A stretch of DNA of 64,000 nt from Syngnathus acus. Its lineage: Eukaryota > Chordata > Actinopteri > Syngnathiformes > Syngnathidae. The stretch spans positions 4,589,956 to 4,653,955 of the forward strand of contig NC_051095.1 of NCBI RefSeq assembly GCF_901709675.1, read 5' to 3'. Both the position numbers and the translations under genes were made by a program. The notes beneath the pieces are model-generated. The model was not told where the DNA came from and made no database searches. It was given only the letters and a program-made list of their open reading frames with translations. This document shows, in pieces, positions 44,701 to 56,560 of the stretch (position 1 is its first letter; each line of letters opens with the position of its first letter).

Positions 44701-45420
44701 CCTCGGCGGCCTTCGCTAATGAGTCGCCGCGGCCGAGCATCTGTCTTGCTCATGGAATGTCACTCGTCGTGCGGAGGACGCCACGTACCGTCTGGCCTCT
44801 CTGAATTGTTAGAATGAATCCTCAATCGCGCCTTTGTAGGGATAAATGTGTATGTTTAAACTTTTTTATGGATTCATGTTCTACCCTTTTGTGGTTTTAG
44901 TGAGAACACAAAATGAGCGATCCTTTCAGGCGGCGCACCAGCACGCTAATGCTAGCTATCAAGGGCTCTTCAGGGCCCATTTTCACTCTGTGGAAATCAG
45001 CAAGTCTTAGAGCAAAGAAGAGGCGGCGTGCATAAAAGCTAATGAAGCACCCGCGTCCTCTCGGTCGTGAGTGCACTTGGCTCCGAGGCAAAGGACATCG
45101 CCAAAAAAGGGACGCTCGCCACGCGCCCGCTCCCCCCCCCGAGTGCGTAATCACAGTGCTTGATTACGAGCGGCCATTAGAAGCCGGCGATGGCGCCGCA
45201 AGTACGCTGTGAGGAATTAGGGCCTGCCTGATTGAGTTCAGTATGTTTGGAGATGAAAAAGAAAACATGCATGATGGAAAGTCTCATGGTCATCGGACCC
45301 CTTGTGCTGGTACAATCACAGCAAATTGGAGCAAACCACCAGGTGATGACATCAGCACTGTGAAGAAATGAATACAATTTACAGTCGTATCTAATGTTTG
45401 TTTTACGTATAAAGAGCTGA

Positions 45421-48400
45421 TTCCCCCCCCCCCCCCCTTTTCTCCATCCCACCATTCTCCCTCGCTGACCATACATTGCCGCCGCATCTCCCGGTGCACC
45501 TGCTTCATCCAGCTGTCAATTACCGTGCCCAATTACAAACTGGCACGCAATTAGGGTCCGCCTCCCGCGCCGGCCCACGTCGGTAATGAGTTTCCTCAGC
45601 CATTGATGAAAGTCACAATCACACAATGTTGCCTAGAGTTTTCCCAATTATCCCCCCAGTATTGACCCCTCTTGAGTCCGTTTTTACATTTATATGCTAA
45701 AGCGGACGTGTTTTCTACCCAAGGGGAGGGTGTGCGTGAAGATAATCCTATTTCACTATCATAGCTTGTCAATGTTTCGACAAAGAGGGGCAAACATGCT
45801 CGCTCGGTCACTTATTCACTGCTCGTAATTCTCAGCCAAGCTTTTCCTGATTTCCTACATCAGAACACTTTTAATTGTTGTCGAGGATATCTGAGGTCAT
45901 CTGCACTCTCACTGTATCTGAAAGTGCATAATAGAATCAAAAAGCATTGATAAAAGATGGCTTCGTTTTTTTTTCCTCATCATGCAAATGTCAACATGGC
46001 TTCCTTTCAAGTGAGCAGTTCAGAGACGCTGTTGTGTTGTTTCCCCCCTCAGATATGAAAGTTGCTGAAGCAGGGGAAGGCCGACACGCGGTTGCTCGTG
46101 TGCATAGGTATTTGTGATTGACAGCCCGGTTGAAGATCCGGTTTGCACATTCTCGCTTCAGTGTAATTGCTTTAGTCACAAGGCGACACTTTATAGGAAT
46201 GCTCTTCTTTTGCCAGATTGAATTGCATCTCACTGCTTCCAATTTCCATATCCTCTCACATATCGTTTGGTGAAAATGTATTTAAAAAAAATAAATAATA
46301 ACGATAAAAAGACACTCAAATGGAGCTCCGTGTCGTTGATCGGCAGGCACAGGGTTAAAATGGGGCTCGCGGCTCTGCAGTCAAGGGAACAAGGTTGAGT
46401 AATGAGACGAGGAAGCGGCGATAATGGAAATCTAAATGATTAAAGTGTGTGTTTGTGTGGGGGTGGAGCAAAGTTTTGCTGGGGAAATAATTACATTAAT
46501 TTGGCTCCAAATGCTTGAATCTCGGATGGTTTTTCTTCAGTTTCATCAAATTCCAGTTAGCTATTGTTGAGAATAATACGGAATATTCTTTGCATTATTT
46601 CTCTTCCAAACCGCTCAAAGCCTTGATTGGCTTTCTGCATCCATCAACGTCCACAAGGTGGCGAGCGACCTTTGTGATTTAGGACACGAGCTCGTTAAAA
46701 ACAAGGACTCCTGACACTTGATTTTTTTTTTTTTTTAAAGTGCAAAGAGTGTAATGAGTTACGGCTAATCAAATGAAACGGCGCCGAAGCACTTCTCCAA
46801 AAGGCAGGGAATGACCTCAGCCATCCACTTCCTGCCAATGTGGCAATGATGTATAGTATGCATATTATACACAGCTATAAACTTCAACTACATTCACACA
46901 AGCAATCTATCGGAAAACTCATTGTGAGTGGGAGAAGGTTGGGGGGGGGATAGTAAAAGTTGGGCGCTCTCCGTCAAACTATTTGGCTGCATCAGCTCAA
47001 ATGTGCTGTTCGTCTTTTCACTGGGAAATTTATCGCCATTGATGACTGATTGAACCCCCCGCCCTCGTAGAGCCTTTTGAAAGTAACCTGGCAGCACATT
47101 CATTTCTCCAAAGTCAAAAATTTCAGTGCTCATGATGACCGAACGCTCTCAAAAATGCTTTTTTTTTCTCCTCCCGATCTAGACGTGTTGCATGAAACAG
47201 ACGAAATGCAAGCGGTCCGTGTTTGCGCTTACTTAAATCGGCATTTTCGTCCGCAGTCTTGCACCATGGCCACACTGCATTCCTTTTTCTTTTTACCAAC
47301 TACCCTCTTTCACCTTCCCCACCCCCGGGTGTGTCCTTAAATCACGGCAAGAAGCACCGTGCGGTTATTTGATGTAGGATTTGATAGATTTGTTTGCCGC
47401 CACATTCATTTGCTCTGTATCACGGAGCTGACGGGCCGTAAAATGAAAATTTGGCGTAGATTTTCAACATGACTGTTTGGGGGCAAGTGCAAAAAAACTC
47501 TCCCCGTACATATTTCTCTATATCTTTAGAGTGCCCGATTGTTTGCCTCGCATGCATTGTCAGATGGCTCCCCTACTTTATTTAAAATCATGCTTTTAAT
47601 AATCCCTAAAACAGTTCCGCAATGTCGTTTATGGCTCTTGTAAAAGCAATTTGTGATTGAGTCTAATGTTACCCTGACTTTAAACATAGTTACTAAAGGT
47701 TTCAATTAGAAATGAATTCACTTTACATGATTTCCCGAGGGTGGGGAAAAAAAATCGCTCCTGTGTTCGATCTTTCACTGTTGTGGAGTCATTTCTGTCG
47801 TGTTGCCCCACCTATTACTTAACTTGTCCCACTGTGTTGTTTTTGGCCAGCAAGGTGAGTCTTTACGCCGTTGCACGCGTGAGGTGCAGTCCGAAAAAAA
47901 GGCAGTGGTGATGCCGTGAGGGAGCGAGGCTCGCAAAGATGGCGACACCCCATTGCTCTTTCCACCCCGTTGCTCCGGCCGGTGTCAGCCAGGGCGTCGC
48001 ATGATGGAGCGCTCTCATTCCGACGAGAGACAGAGTGCTGAAGGTGAGAGCCTACCACGGCAGCCAGTCTTTTAATCCCGCCTCGGCTTCTGCCATCTTT
48101 TTCTGCCGGATAAATGGTCTTTTTGACACGGACAAATTGCGCGCCCCGCTTGGCTTTACAAAACAAACACTTTCTTACATTAATCCATTTGTTAGTCGCT
48201 AATTCGGTAGTCCAACGAATAGCAATGCAGTGTGTTTGTAGAAACTCGGACAGAAAGCTGTCAAATGTAGGAATTGTGATGATTAGAGGTTGTTGTACTG
48301 AGAATGTGTCAACATCTTGTCCCAAACTTCGACAGCCATTTGTGCGATTGTCCATTTCCTGCTGTGAGGCGCACACAACAGCCGCGGGCGTGCAATTAAA

Positions 48401-51400
48401 TGTCCCACACCTGGCCCTGCGCTTGATGGACATTTTCTCGCACTTTTTCACCCCATGTGTTTTCTGCTCCCCAGTCTTATCGGTATTCTTGCAAGCTTTA
48501 AAAAAAAAAAAAGAAAAATTCCGGAGGAGTACTGCTGCTGCCTGTGGCATTGCTGCTTATCCATGCTGCTTTGTTTTCTTCCGCATTTACGTGGGCAAGC
48601 GAACGTACTTTGACCAATCAGATGGGCGGATTCTGCATCGTCATACCTTTTCTACAGAACATCTAATCGTTGTATTCCTACATCATTACTCACATTACCC
48701 TTAAATTTGAACATAATCGATTTCTTATAAAGGTAGAATATAGGCCTGATTGGGGCGCCCCAAAACGGAATCAACTTTGTGACGTCATATCCGGGGCGCC
48801 ATATTTCTTCCCCAGCAGCAAAAGTGCCGGTCAAATGGCAATGTTTCAGGCTATATATCTCTTGTACATTTATTTTATACTTAATCAGTGCCTGCGTTAT
48901 ACAGGTTGACCAAAGGTACCCTTTAAGGGCATTTCTACAGACTATTTTTGACTTTCACGCACAAAGTTTACAATACGGGATCAGTTTTTCAAGGGACAGT
49001 TAGCAATTCTACTTGTAAAACTAATATCTGTCTCAGTTATGCCTTGCCTTTGTTTATTTTGTGATTCATTTTAGGCCTCTCCTTTGCTTGTTCTCCTCTA
49101 AACCGTATCCGTTTTGCTTTCCTAAAACTTAAACGGAAGGAAAAGACACATTGGTTCACAATATTGAAATGACTGAACACAATAAGTATTGTTGCCTTCC
49201 ATGGTTTGTCCTTGAGCACATTTGTGATTTTAATTAATTTCCACTTTGGCGTTTAGAGACCTTTGAGATGAATGTTGTTTAATCTGTAGAAGCACCCACC
49301 CGCCCAAACCTTGTGCCATCTTAAAGAATGAAAACCGATATTGTTCCTTTTACTGCACTTTGGCTCCCCATTTGATTGCTTATCTCTTTTATTAGCTTGA
49401 TGCTATTACTGGCACGGCTTCTCGACTTTCATTATCCAATTTTTATGCCGCAATATTCCCCTGGAATTGTTATTGTAGGCGAGTTCATCTTGTCGCATTG
49501 TTTATGCATGATTGATTTGTGCAGCTGACGATCATGCCTTGCCGCCGTCCGTGCCGGTGCAGACTTGGAGCCCCGACAAGGTTACTTGTTTGCCCATGAT
49601 GATAGACATCTTTATTAGGCGATGGGAGTGCTTTAAAATCTGGAGCGCACGCGATTATCCCCTGGCGAAGAGCGTCTCAGAGGTCCAACCCAGACGTGCC
49701 CTGAAGCAGTCTATCACTACTTAGCCGACGGCTCGAGTTCCACCATTTTGCCCTCTTTGTCAGAAGGACGGAGCCCCATATGACTCCGCTTGTGTGCCTT
49801 TGAAATTAAGAGCAATTAACAGACTAATTAGGCAAGCTAGATATTTAATGAATTGTTTGACTCCACCAACTGTATACTGTTCACGTCAATGGCCAAAGCC
49901 ACATCATTGTAATTTAAACCCACCAAACGTGCGACCGTTTAAGGCCCACTCCAAATCTCACTACGTAACACAGCATCTCCCTTTTTTATCTTTACGACTT
50001 AAACGGGCTTCCCCTTCACCCCCGCAAGAACTTTAATTATTCATAGACATTAAAGTTTAACCGTACTGGCTCTTCTAAGGTGTGCAGTCTTTCAAATAAA
50101 GGTTGTTGCCCCTTCATGGATATTAGTTTAAGTGTGAAAATGAATTTTATAGTGGTCAGAGTGAATAACAGATACACAGTATGGATACTAAATTATAATA
50201 CAAACAGGTGCACAGTATAAAAAGACTACAGTGCTTAGTTAATTTTATGTTGACTTTGGTTGTGATCAAGTCGGACCTCTCGTTGCCTCGATGGGCCCAA
50301 ACCAAGTGACATCGGTATCGATAGGCGCTTGTGAGGGTGGGCTCCCCAAGTCGCGGATTCCGTGAGGTGTTCTGGATTGTCAGCTAATGGAAATGTCACT
50401 CTTGGCCACCGATAAAAAACCGCTCGCTCCCCCATCCGCTGTCCTTGCTGTCATATCAAAGGGCTTATAAATTCAACGAGGTGGCAAGTCGATAACTTCA
50501 ATGCCATTTTGTGTTTCTTATGACTTCACTAGACTAGGAATTCATGCAACGGTGTATGATTTGTGAAAATGCAGCTTAAATGAACATAGCGGCAAAAAGA
50601 AAACTGCCTCGTGAGTGGAGTTTTATCCCGTCGTAAATAAATAAATACGTCGAGGGTCAAGCGGACATATTGTCGCCGTTTTCATAGTCAGGTGAGGCTC
50701 TGCTGCGACAGCTTTCATCAATCAGCCGCTTATGTTTTTTGGCACCGGGTTGGGTCAATTGATGCAGCGTGCCGCCGACATCCCTAACGAATAAAGCTGT
50801 ACGAGGCTCCCCATCTGGCTCCTGCATATGTCTTCTTATGCAAGCTGGGACCAAAGCCACAATGCTGATTGGAGCGTGTGCGTGTTCACATTGATCAGTT
50901 TAAAAAATAAAAATAAAAGGTCAAGTGCAAAATGTGGTTGTGAAGGTAAATAAGAATTTGCGCTGTTTTTCAATCACACAACTCGCCCCCTCCCTCGGGC
51001 AAACTCCATTATGCGTCACCAGCACACAAAGAAACTTCAATTTGCTTCCCCGCTTTTAACGCGACCATTCTAAATATTATTTCGCTTCTGTGTGGAAAAT
51101 GGCTGTGCTGAAGAAATCCCTTCCCTGACTTTTTCCCATTATTTTTTGACAATATGTGCTCATTACTTATCATAAGCACTACTGGCAGTGACTCTTAGAT
51201 AAAAGTATATTATTATTTTTTTGCAGTAAACAAGAGATAACTGAAATCCCCAATCTTCTTCTTTTTTTTCTTTTTTTTTTCCCCCCTCCCTCATAACCTT
51301 GGCCAAGACCTGGAGCTTTAGATAATGAATGCAATTAAGTGTGCGCTACGTTAAAGCGGCTGGTAAACAGTGGCCGTAAAGCTGCATAATATGTACCCTT

Positions 51401-53301
51401 TATTTTGTGGGCAGAGGTCAGAGCAATGGACATTTTTTGAAAGCACTTTAATGACAATATGGAAAAAAAAAAATACTTGAACACGACCAAATTAATTGGA
51501 TTGGGCGGAATTAATAATCCTTTCTGAATTTTAATGAGTCCGTTCAGCGAACCCATTTTGAACAATTTCGAGTTTGTGTTTTATGAATAGATTGACGAAC
51601 GCTCTTCAAACCACATTAGCGTCGCTGCATAGCGTTGATGAAGGTGTCTTTTGTCTTCGCAGGTGCTTCGTGACATGCCTCCTACCTCCTCGACTGGCAC
51701 CGGAAGATTCTCACACCCACACCGGTGAAGTGAAGCAGCAGTAAAAGCAAAGTTTTTGTTGTGAAGCGCGTCGGCGGAGCATTGAGGATCACTCGGAATG
51801 GTAATATGATTTGCATTCAGGTACCCATTACCCGGAGGAGCAGGCAAGGTAGGATCTGCAGGTGGTCTGAATAAAAGCCATATTATTGGTCACCTCAAAA
51901 CAATCAAATTATAGCAGATGACACCTTTCAGAAAAGCCAGCGAGGGGTCCGTCAGCTTGATGAAACTCTAATTTATCTGCACCATTTGGTAAGTGCGTCG
52001 CACTCCTTCTGCTCTGCTCTGATGACCGCGCCGACAACAGTGACATGTTATTGGATAAATGCGCCGAGCTGCCGTTCACAACCTCCATTTATGTGATCAA
52101 AAGATGGGCCTCTTTCAAGTCTTGTCAATCCGGCCCATTATCGCCTTTTCTATGTATTTTCCGGAATAGAATTTTGCTTTGATTGAGAATCTCTCGCCAC
52201 ACTCTGCAAGAATGCAAAGCAAGACGGGTCATTACGACCCAGGGCATGTTAAAGAGCCCGTGACACCTTTCTGAATATTCTTCTGCGTTGGCTTCTAGGT
52301 TTCGCTTTTCACCGTGAATCAAATTGTTAGATGTCGTCTCATCATCTGTTTTCCGTCACTGGGAGCCTTGTAACAATCTGGTGCCATGCCATTTTGGCCT
52401 TTTTTGCTCCACTGACAGAATTGCCTTTGTAAATCAAATGGTCGTCTTTTTAACACTCATGAATGACATCATGCCCCTCACTTCACCCCACTGCCTCTGC
52501 ATGTAATCATATTCTTCACACATAGGGGGCAGTGTTGTCTTTCTATGCATTAGCATCACTCTTACTTTGAAGAATAGCTGAATTCTACTTTTTGCGAGTG
52601 TTCTGTGCTGGGAACTTTTTTTTTTTTTCCAGGCGGTGTCTGGGGATGAAAAAAAAATGTAGTATTTGCCCCATTTCATATTTTCAGTGTTTGTGTTGTC
52701 AGTCCAATATAGACTTTGCACTTTGTTAAAGCTGAAGTTGGAAGCTAGCAAGGCAGGCTCACTGGCAATTTCCAAATATGTAAACTCCCCCCAGAGAAGC
52801 CCATCTCTTTAATGATGGCTATTCAACTTTCGACTTCTTTTCCTTCTGCCCGGTGCCGCTCACAGCAGGCTCGGGCCTCAGCGCGGGCAAAATGTCAACC
52901 ATGTTTTTTCTTACCTGCTGGGCAAACAGCCCCCGGCGACAGCGATGCCTGCGCCTCTCAACATGTACCCACTGTGAAATTAACTATGCATCCAATTTCC
53001 ATCATGCTGGAAAAGTGCTCCCCGCAGTTGTATAGTGTTTTGATTGCGAGGATCTTGCAAAGGTTTGCAAAGAAGCAAACATTTAAGCTCCTTTGACACG
53101 GCAGCACTTTTTTTAGTCTAATGAATACAGCGCAGATAATGGTGGGGTCAAATGAGTTCACGTCAATGCTCATCATATTGGTGATTTATTGGATCGGAAA
53201 ATTGGGGTATGCAAACACCTCTGACGACATCTTCTCTAACCAGTACCCAGTTTTTCAAAAATCCTGGCTCTATTCTTATCCATGATGTGATCTCTCTACA
53301 G
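45421..53301. other. Non-coding stretch, part 2
   Basis: No recognisable exon was seen. Homeodomain-type cores cluster at 45526-45600 (CAATTAC, CAATTAG, GTAATGA), 49800-49860 (CTAATTAGG) and 51480-51545 (AAATTAATTGG). CTCF-like sites are at 46651-46666 and 52519-52534. A GC-rich patch at 47850-48040 has a YY1-like AAGATGGCG and a donor-like end. Poly-C (45424-45437) and poly-T tracts are present. Confidence 0.45.
48003..48040 (+). other. Exon-like fragment ending in a splice donor
   Basis: An ATG at 48001 or 48004 opens MMERSHSDERQSAEG, reaching a donor-like GAAG then GTGAGA at 48041. The YY1-like AAGATGGCG (47936-47944) lies 60 bp upstream, so the patch could be a promoter plus first exon of an unannotated transcript. 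No downstream exon was recognised, so this is weak. Confidence 0.25.
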
Positions 53302-53646
53302 CATAGGTGTCAAACCCAAGGCCCGGGGGCCAGAAACGGCCGGCCACATCATTTTATGTGACCCGCGAAGACAAAATGTGTATTGACTTCGTGTCAATAC
53401 TAAAATTGCAAATTGTCTTCACTTTTAAAAACTACAGATATTGCTAGCAATTTTTATTACCATGCATCTTTTTAAAATATTAGATTTTTTTTTTTTACTA
53501 GTGTCTGATTTCAAAGCTCATTATTCATCAGTTTGTTGTGTAGCCCATACTGTATATACGTAATATATGCGTTGACAGTCATAATGGCCATCCGACGGAA
53601 ACTGAGTACAATGCGGCCCGCGACAAAAATGAGTTTGACACCACTG
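53302..53646 (-). mobile_element. Non-autonomous hAT element (copy 2)
   Basis: The 345-bp element is in inverse orientation to 16578-16903 and shares GAGTTTGACACCACTG/CATAGGTGTCAAAC termini and interior words (AAATTGCAAATTGTCTTCAC, CGCGAAGACAAA). It is flanked by CTCTACAG (53294-53301) and CTCTACCG (53647-53654), an 8-bp duplication with one mismatch. Confidence 0.85.
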
Positions 53647-53654
53647 CTCTACCG

Positions 53655-55889
53655 ATATTTTTCAAATTGTGCTTTTCCTGAGAAAAATCTTGGGAAATGA
53701 TACGGGGAAAAATATATATATTTACTTGCTGCACTCGTCATGTGGCTAATTACGGAAAACTAAAACCACAGCAATAAACGCACATATATAAACGTACATA
53801 AAAAGTATCTTTGCAATGAAATATTAACATGCACAAGTTGTCAGTCTCCAAAGTCTAAATTGCGGTGTGTGTTCCGAAGTTGTCTGACTGCACCGCAACC
53901 TCCCGCCCTTTCGCAGGCTCCGGTGAACACAAACAGCTTTCGCCAAGGGATTTGCGGATGTGTATGAATCGAGAGCGAGACGTTGGGAGCACTGGGCGTG
54001 CCGTTTTGTTAATAGAATACGCATGGTTGGCTTTCCCTGGGGCTATTAGCGATGAGAGGAGAATGAAAATGTTAATGTTTGTGTAGACGTCGCAGGATTA
54101 CCACAGCCCACTTTTATTATTATTATTTTTTTTTTAGCCATGTCAATAGGAGGAAGAATGCATTGCTAGAGAAAGTGGAAAAAGTTGTTAGTGTTTGTTA
54201 TTCTTAAGTCAAACCAGACACCCAAATAGCTTCATTTTCTAGCAGCAAACGTTCTAATCAATATGTTTTGATGAATTAAATTGCTCTTCGATTGAAAATA
54301 AAACGCTACATGCCAATTCAAGTTAGCAAATTACCTTCCGTCGTCGAATCGTTGAAGATGGCGGAATTTGAGCAAACAAAAGGAGAACGAGGCTCATTAA
54401 CGGAAGTCAGCGTCTGTTGTGTTATGAAAAGAAAATGCTAACAGATACAAAAACAGAGCAGTGAAAATAGGCCCTGTTATTCTGCTCAAAGAATACTGGA
54501 ATAGTTCTTCGTGCCAAATCACCCCAAAAATATGTATCCCATGAGGTTCTTGAAACGATAAAACGGTAATAGCTAGCTGATGCTGTGATTTTTAGCTTTC
54601 CTTTAGCACAGGAACAAGCGTTTGACAGTAATCTTTTTTTTTCTAAGCAGCCATTTGTCATTCCGCCACGGTTGTCTCCGGAAAATTGCGGCCTATCGGG
54701 AAGAGGATGAGTCGTATAAAAACACATAGCGACCTTGCAAATGGCCTCTCGGTGGAGGTTTGACGCGTTCGTGTCACCGCACGTATTTTCAAAAGTTTGT
54801 CGGTTCAAACGATGGTGGTCCAGGAACATTTAATACATTTAATTTGAATCTTATTCTACCTGTAGTCAACCAATTGCTTGACTATGTTCCGTTTATTCTG
54901 TATATGTCTCAATTAAATGTGATAATGAAGACCGAGCGTTAAAACTTGAACTTCCTTGTTCACAAATTCACTTTAACGTCGCTTCACGACTTATTTGCTG
55001 GTGTTTGAAAATGATGCGCTAACCAACTCGCTCTCGGTTAATTGTCATTAATGAGGTGGAGGTTCGCTCGAGTGGCACCGAAAATGTTTTTAATCCACTT
55101 GCCTGCCGGGCGTCGTTCCATCGGCGCAACACAATTAAGCTCATTACCGTGTCTGTCTGCCAACTTGCCGCACTTTTCCTTCTGTCTTTGCCCCAAAGCT
55201 AAGAGAGAAGCCGGAATCGGTCGAAAATTCCCCGTCCGAAGCCTACAAGCGGCAAGTTCCACTTTTGGTTGGAGAATTATTGTGTTTTTTTTGGTTTTGG
55301 GTCTGAGTGCTGTCCACCAACTGAAGATGTCTTGGGTGGCAGCATCATCACCTCGGCAGACTCCTCCACTCGGTCCAGTATCTCTAAAAAGCTAAGCTCG
55401 CAAAGTCATTTCAACCGCATCCATATCTGCCTTTGCCATCTTTTTCCCGTCGCTATCCGAAGCTCGTTATCGTAGCCGAGGGAATCCGCTGGTAAATTGA
55501 GAGCCGCCCCTTCAGATTCACTTGCACGCTCTTCCGTCTCGCAGCCACACCTGATGATGGTCTGGATGGACGACAATCTCAATTCCAGCAGCTGTCAACA
55601 GTCGTGGAATCTGAACCCACTAAGCAAGAAGAGCTGGCTGGCCAGTCGGGGAGACATTAGCCAAATCCAGACGGGATCACAAGCTTCTGGATGTGATCCG
55701 GGAAGCTGATTATGCTTCACCTGTCAATTCGCCCATAAATCCACTCGTTGACGAGAGCTGCTTTATTCCCGGCTTTACTTTCTCTGTTCCACCTCACACC
55801 TGCTCACTTGCGAGTTTGTCCTGGAGAGATTTGAAAAATTGGGGAATGCAGTTGACTGGATGAAATTTAGAAAATTCCCTCGTCTGTAA
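53655..55889. other. Non-coding stretch, part 3
   Basis: No certain exon was seen. AAGATGGCGGAA (YY1-like) lies at 54355-54366. ATTA cores cluster around 55035-55150. Two coding-like patches without confirmed splice context occur at 55330-55410 and 55547-55660. Confidence 0.4.
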
Positions 55890-56560
55890 CGAGGGGTGTG
55901 AAAAGTAATGGATTAATCGATTGCTAATCGATTAGCAAATTCATGGTCAGCTATTTTAATAAGACATTGTTGAAAGCAACATTTTCCAAATCTTCAATTT
56001 TAACCCCCAACAGTAAATATTCTCAGATTTCTGTGACCCTTCGTGAACCTTGAGTTCAATCACAATGGGATATTTTGGAAATTAATTTACTTTGAAAAAC
56101 TGTCCCAAAAAACTCATGACTGACATGTTGCAAACCGAACTAGTCACTGAATCATAATATAAATGTATGAGAAATAAAAAAAGGAGTCAGTTTAATGTTA
56201 AGAAAAATTTTTTTTTTTCAGCCAAGGAATCAATAAGATATAAGTAAACTAGTGAACTTTGATATTAATTAGCACGCAAGAATTAGCTCTTCTTTAACAA
56301 GGTTAAGGTCCTCCTTGCTAAGTTGTTTATTTAGTTTTATTCAATTATTAAAAATATAGATACCAAAGAACAGTCAGTTATTAAATAGAAATTGGAAAAA
56401 AATATGTAATATATACATAAAATATATAGATATAAATAATAATAATAATATATCAATATGTAAAGAATATTTTGCAATGAATTTTAATGCATTTTTTCAA
56501 AAGCCAATTAATCGATGGCGTAATTGATTTTAAAACTATTTTCTCGCTGTTTCTATCGTC
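55890..56560. repeat. AT-rich diverged element bounded by ATTAATCGATT words
   Basis: The left side carries TAATGGATTAATCGATTGC and TAATCGATTAGC; the right side AATTAATCGATGGCGTAATTG. From memory, TAATCGATT-rich termini mark a fish hAT-like repeat. The interior is AT-rich with (AAT)n at 56435-56450. Boundaries are approximate. Confidence 0.3.

Larger units (their letters stand above)
40491..45420. other. Non-coding stretch, part 1
   Basis: No recognisable exon was seen. Contents are the exon-like fragment at 40746, the repeat at 41690, a short CAGTGGTACC...GTGCCACTG remnant at 42776-42807, and AT and GT microsatellites near 43390-43412 and 43965-43986. Unique GC-richer DNA lies at 42200-42660 and 44650-45180, including TAATGA-type cores. 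Confidence 0.45.
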
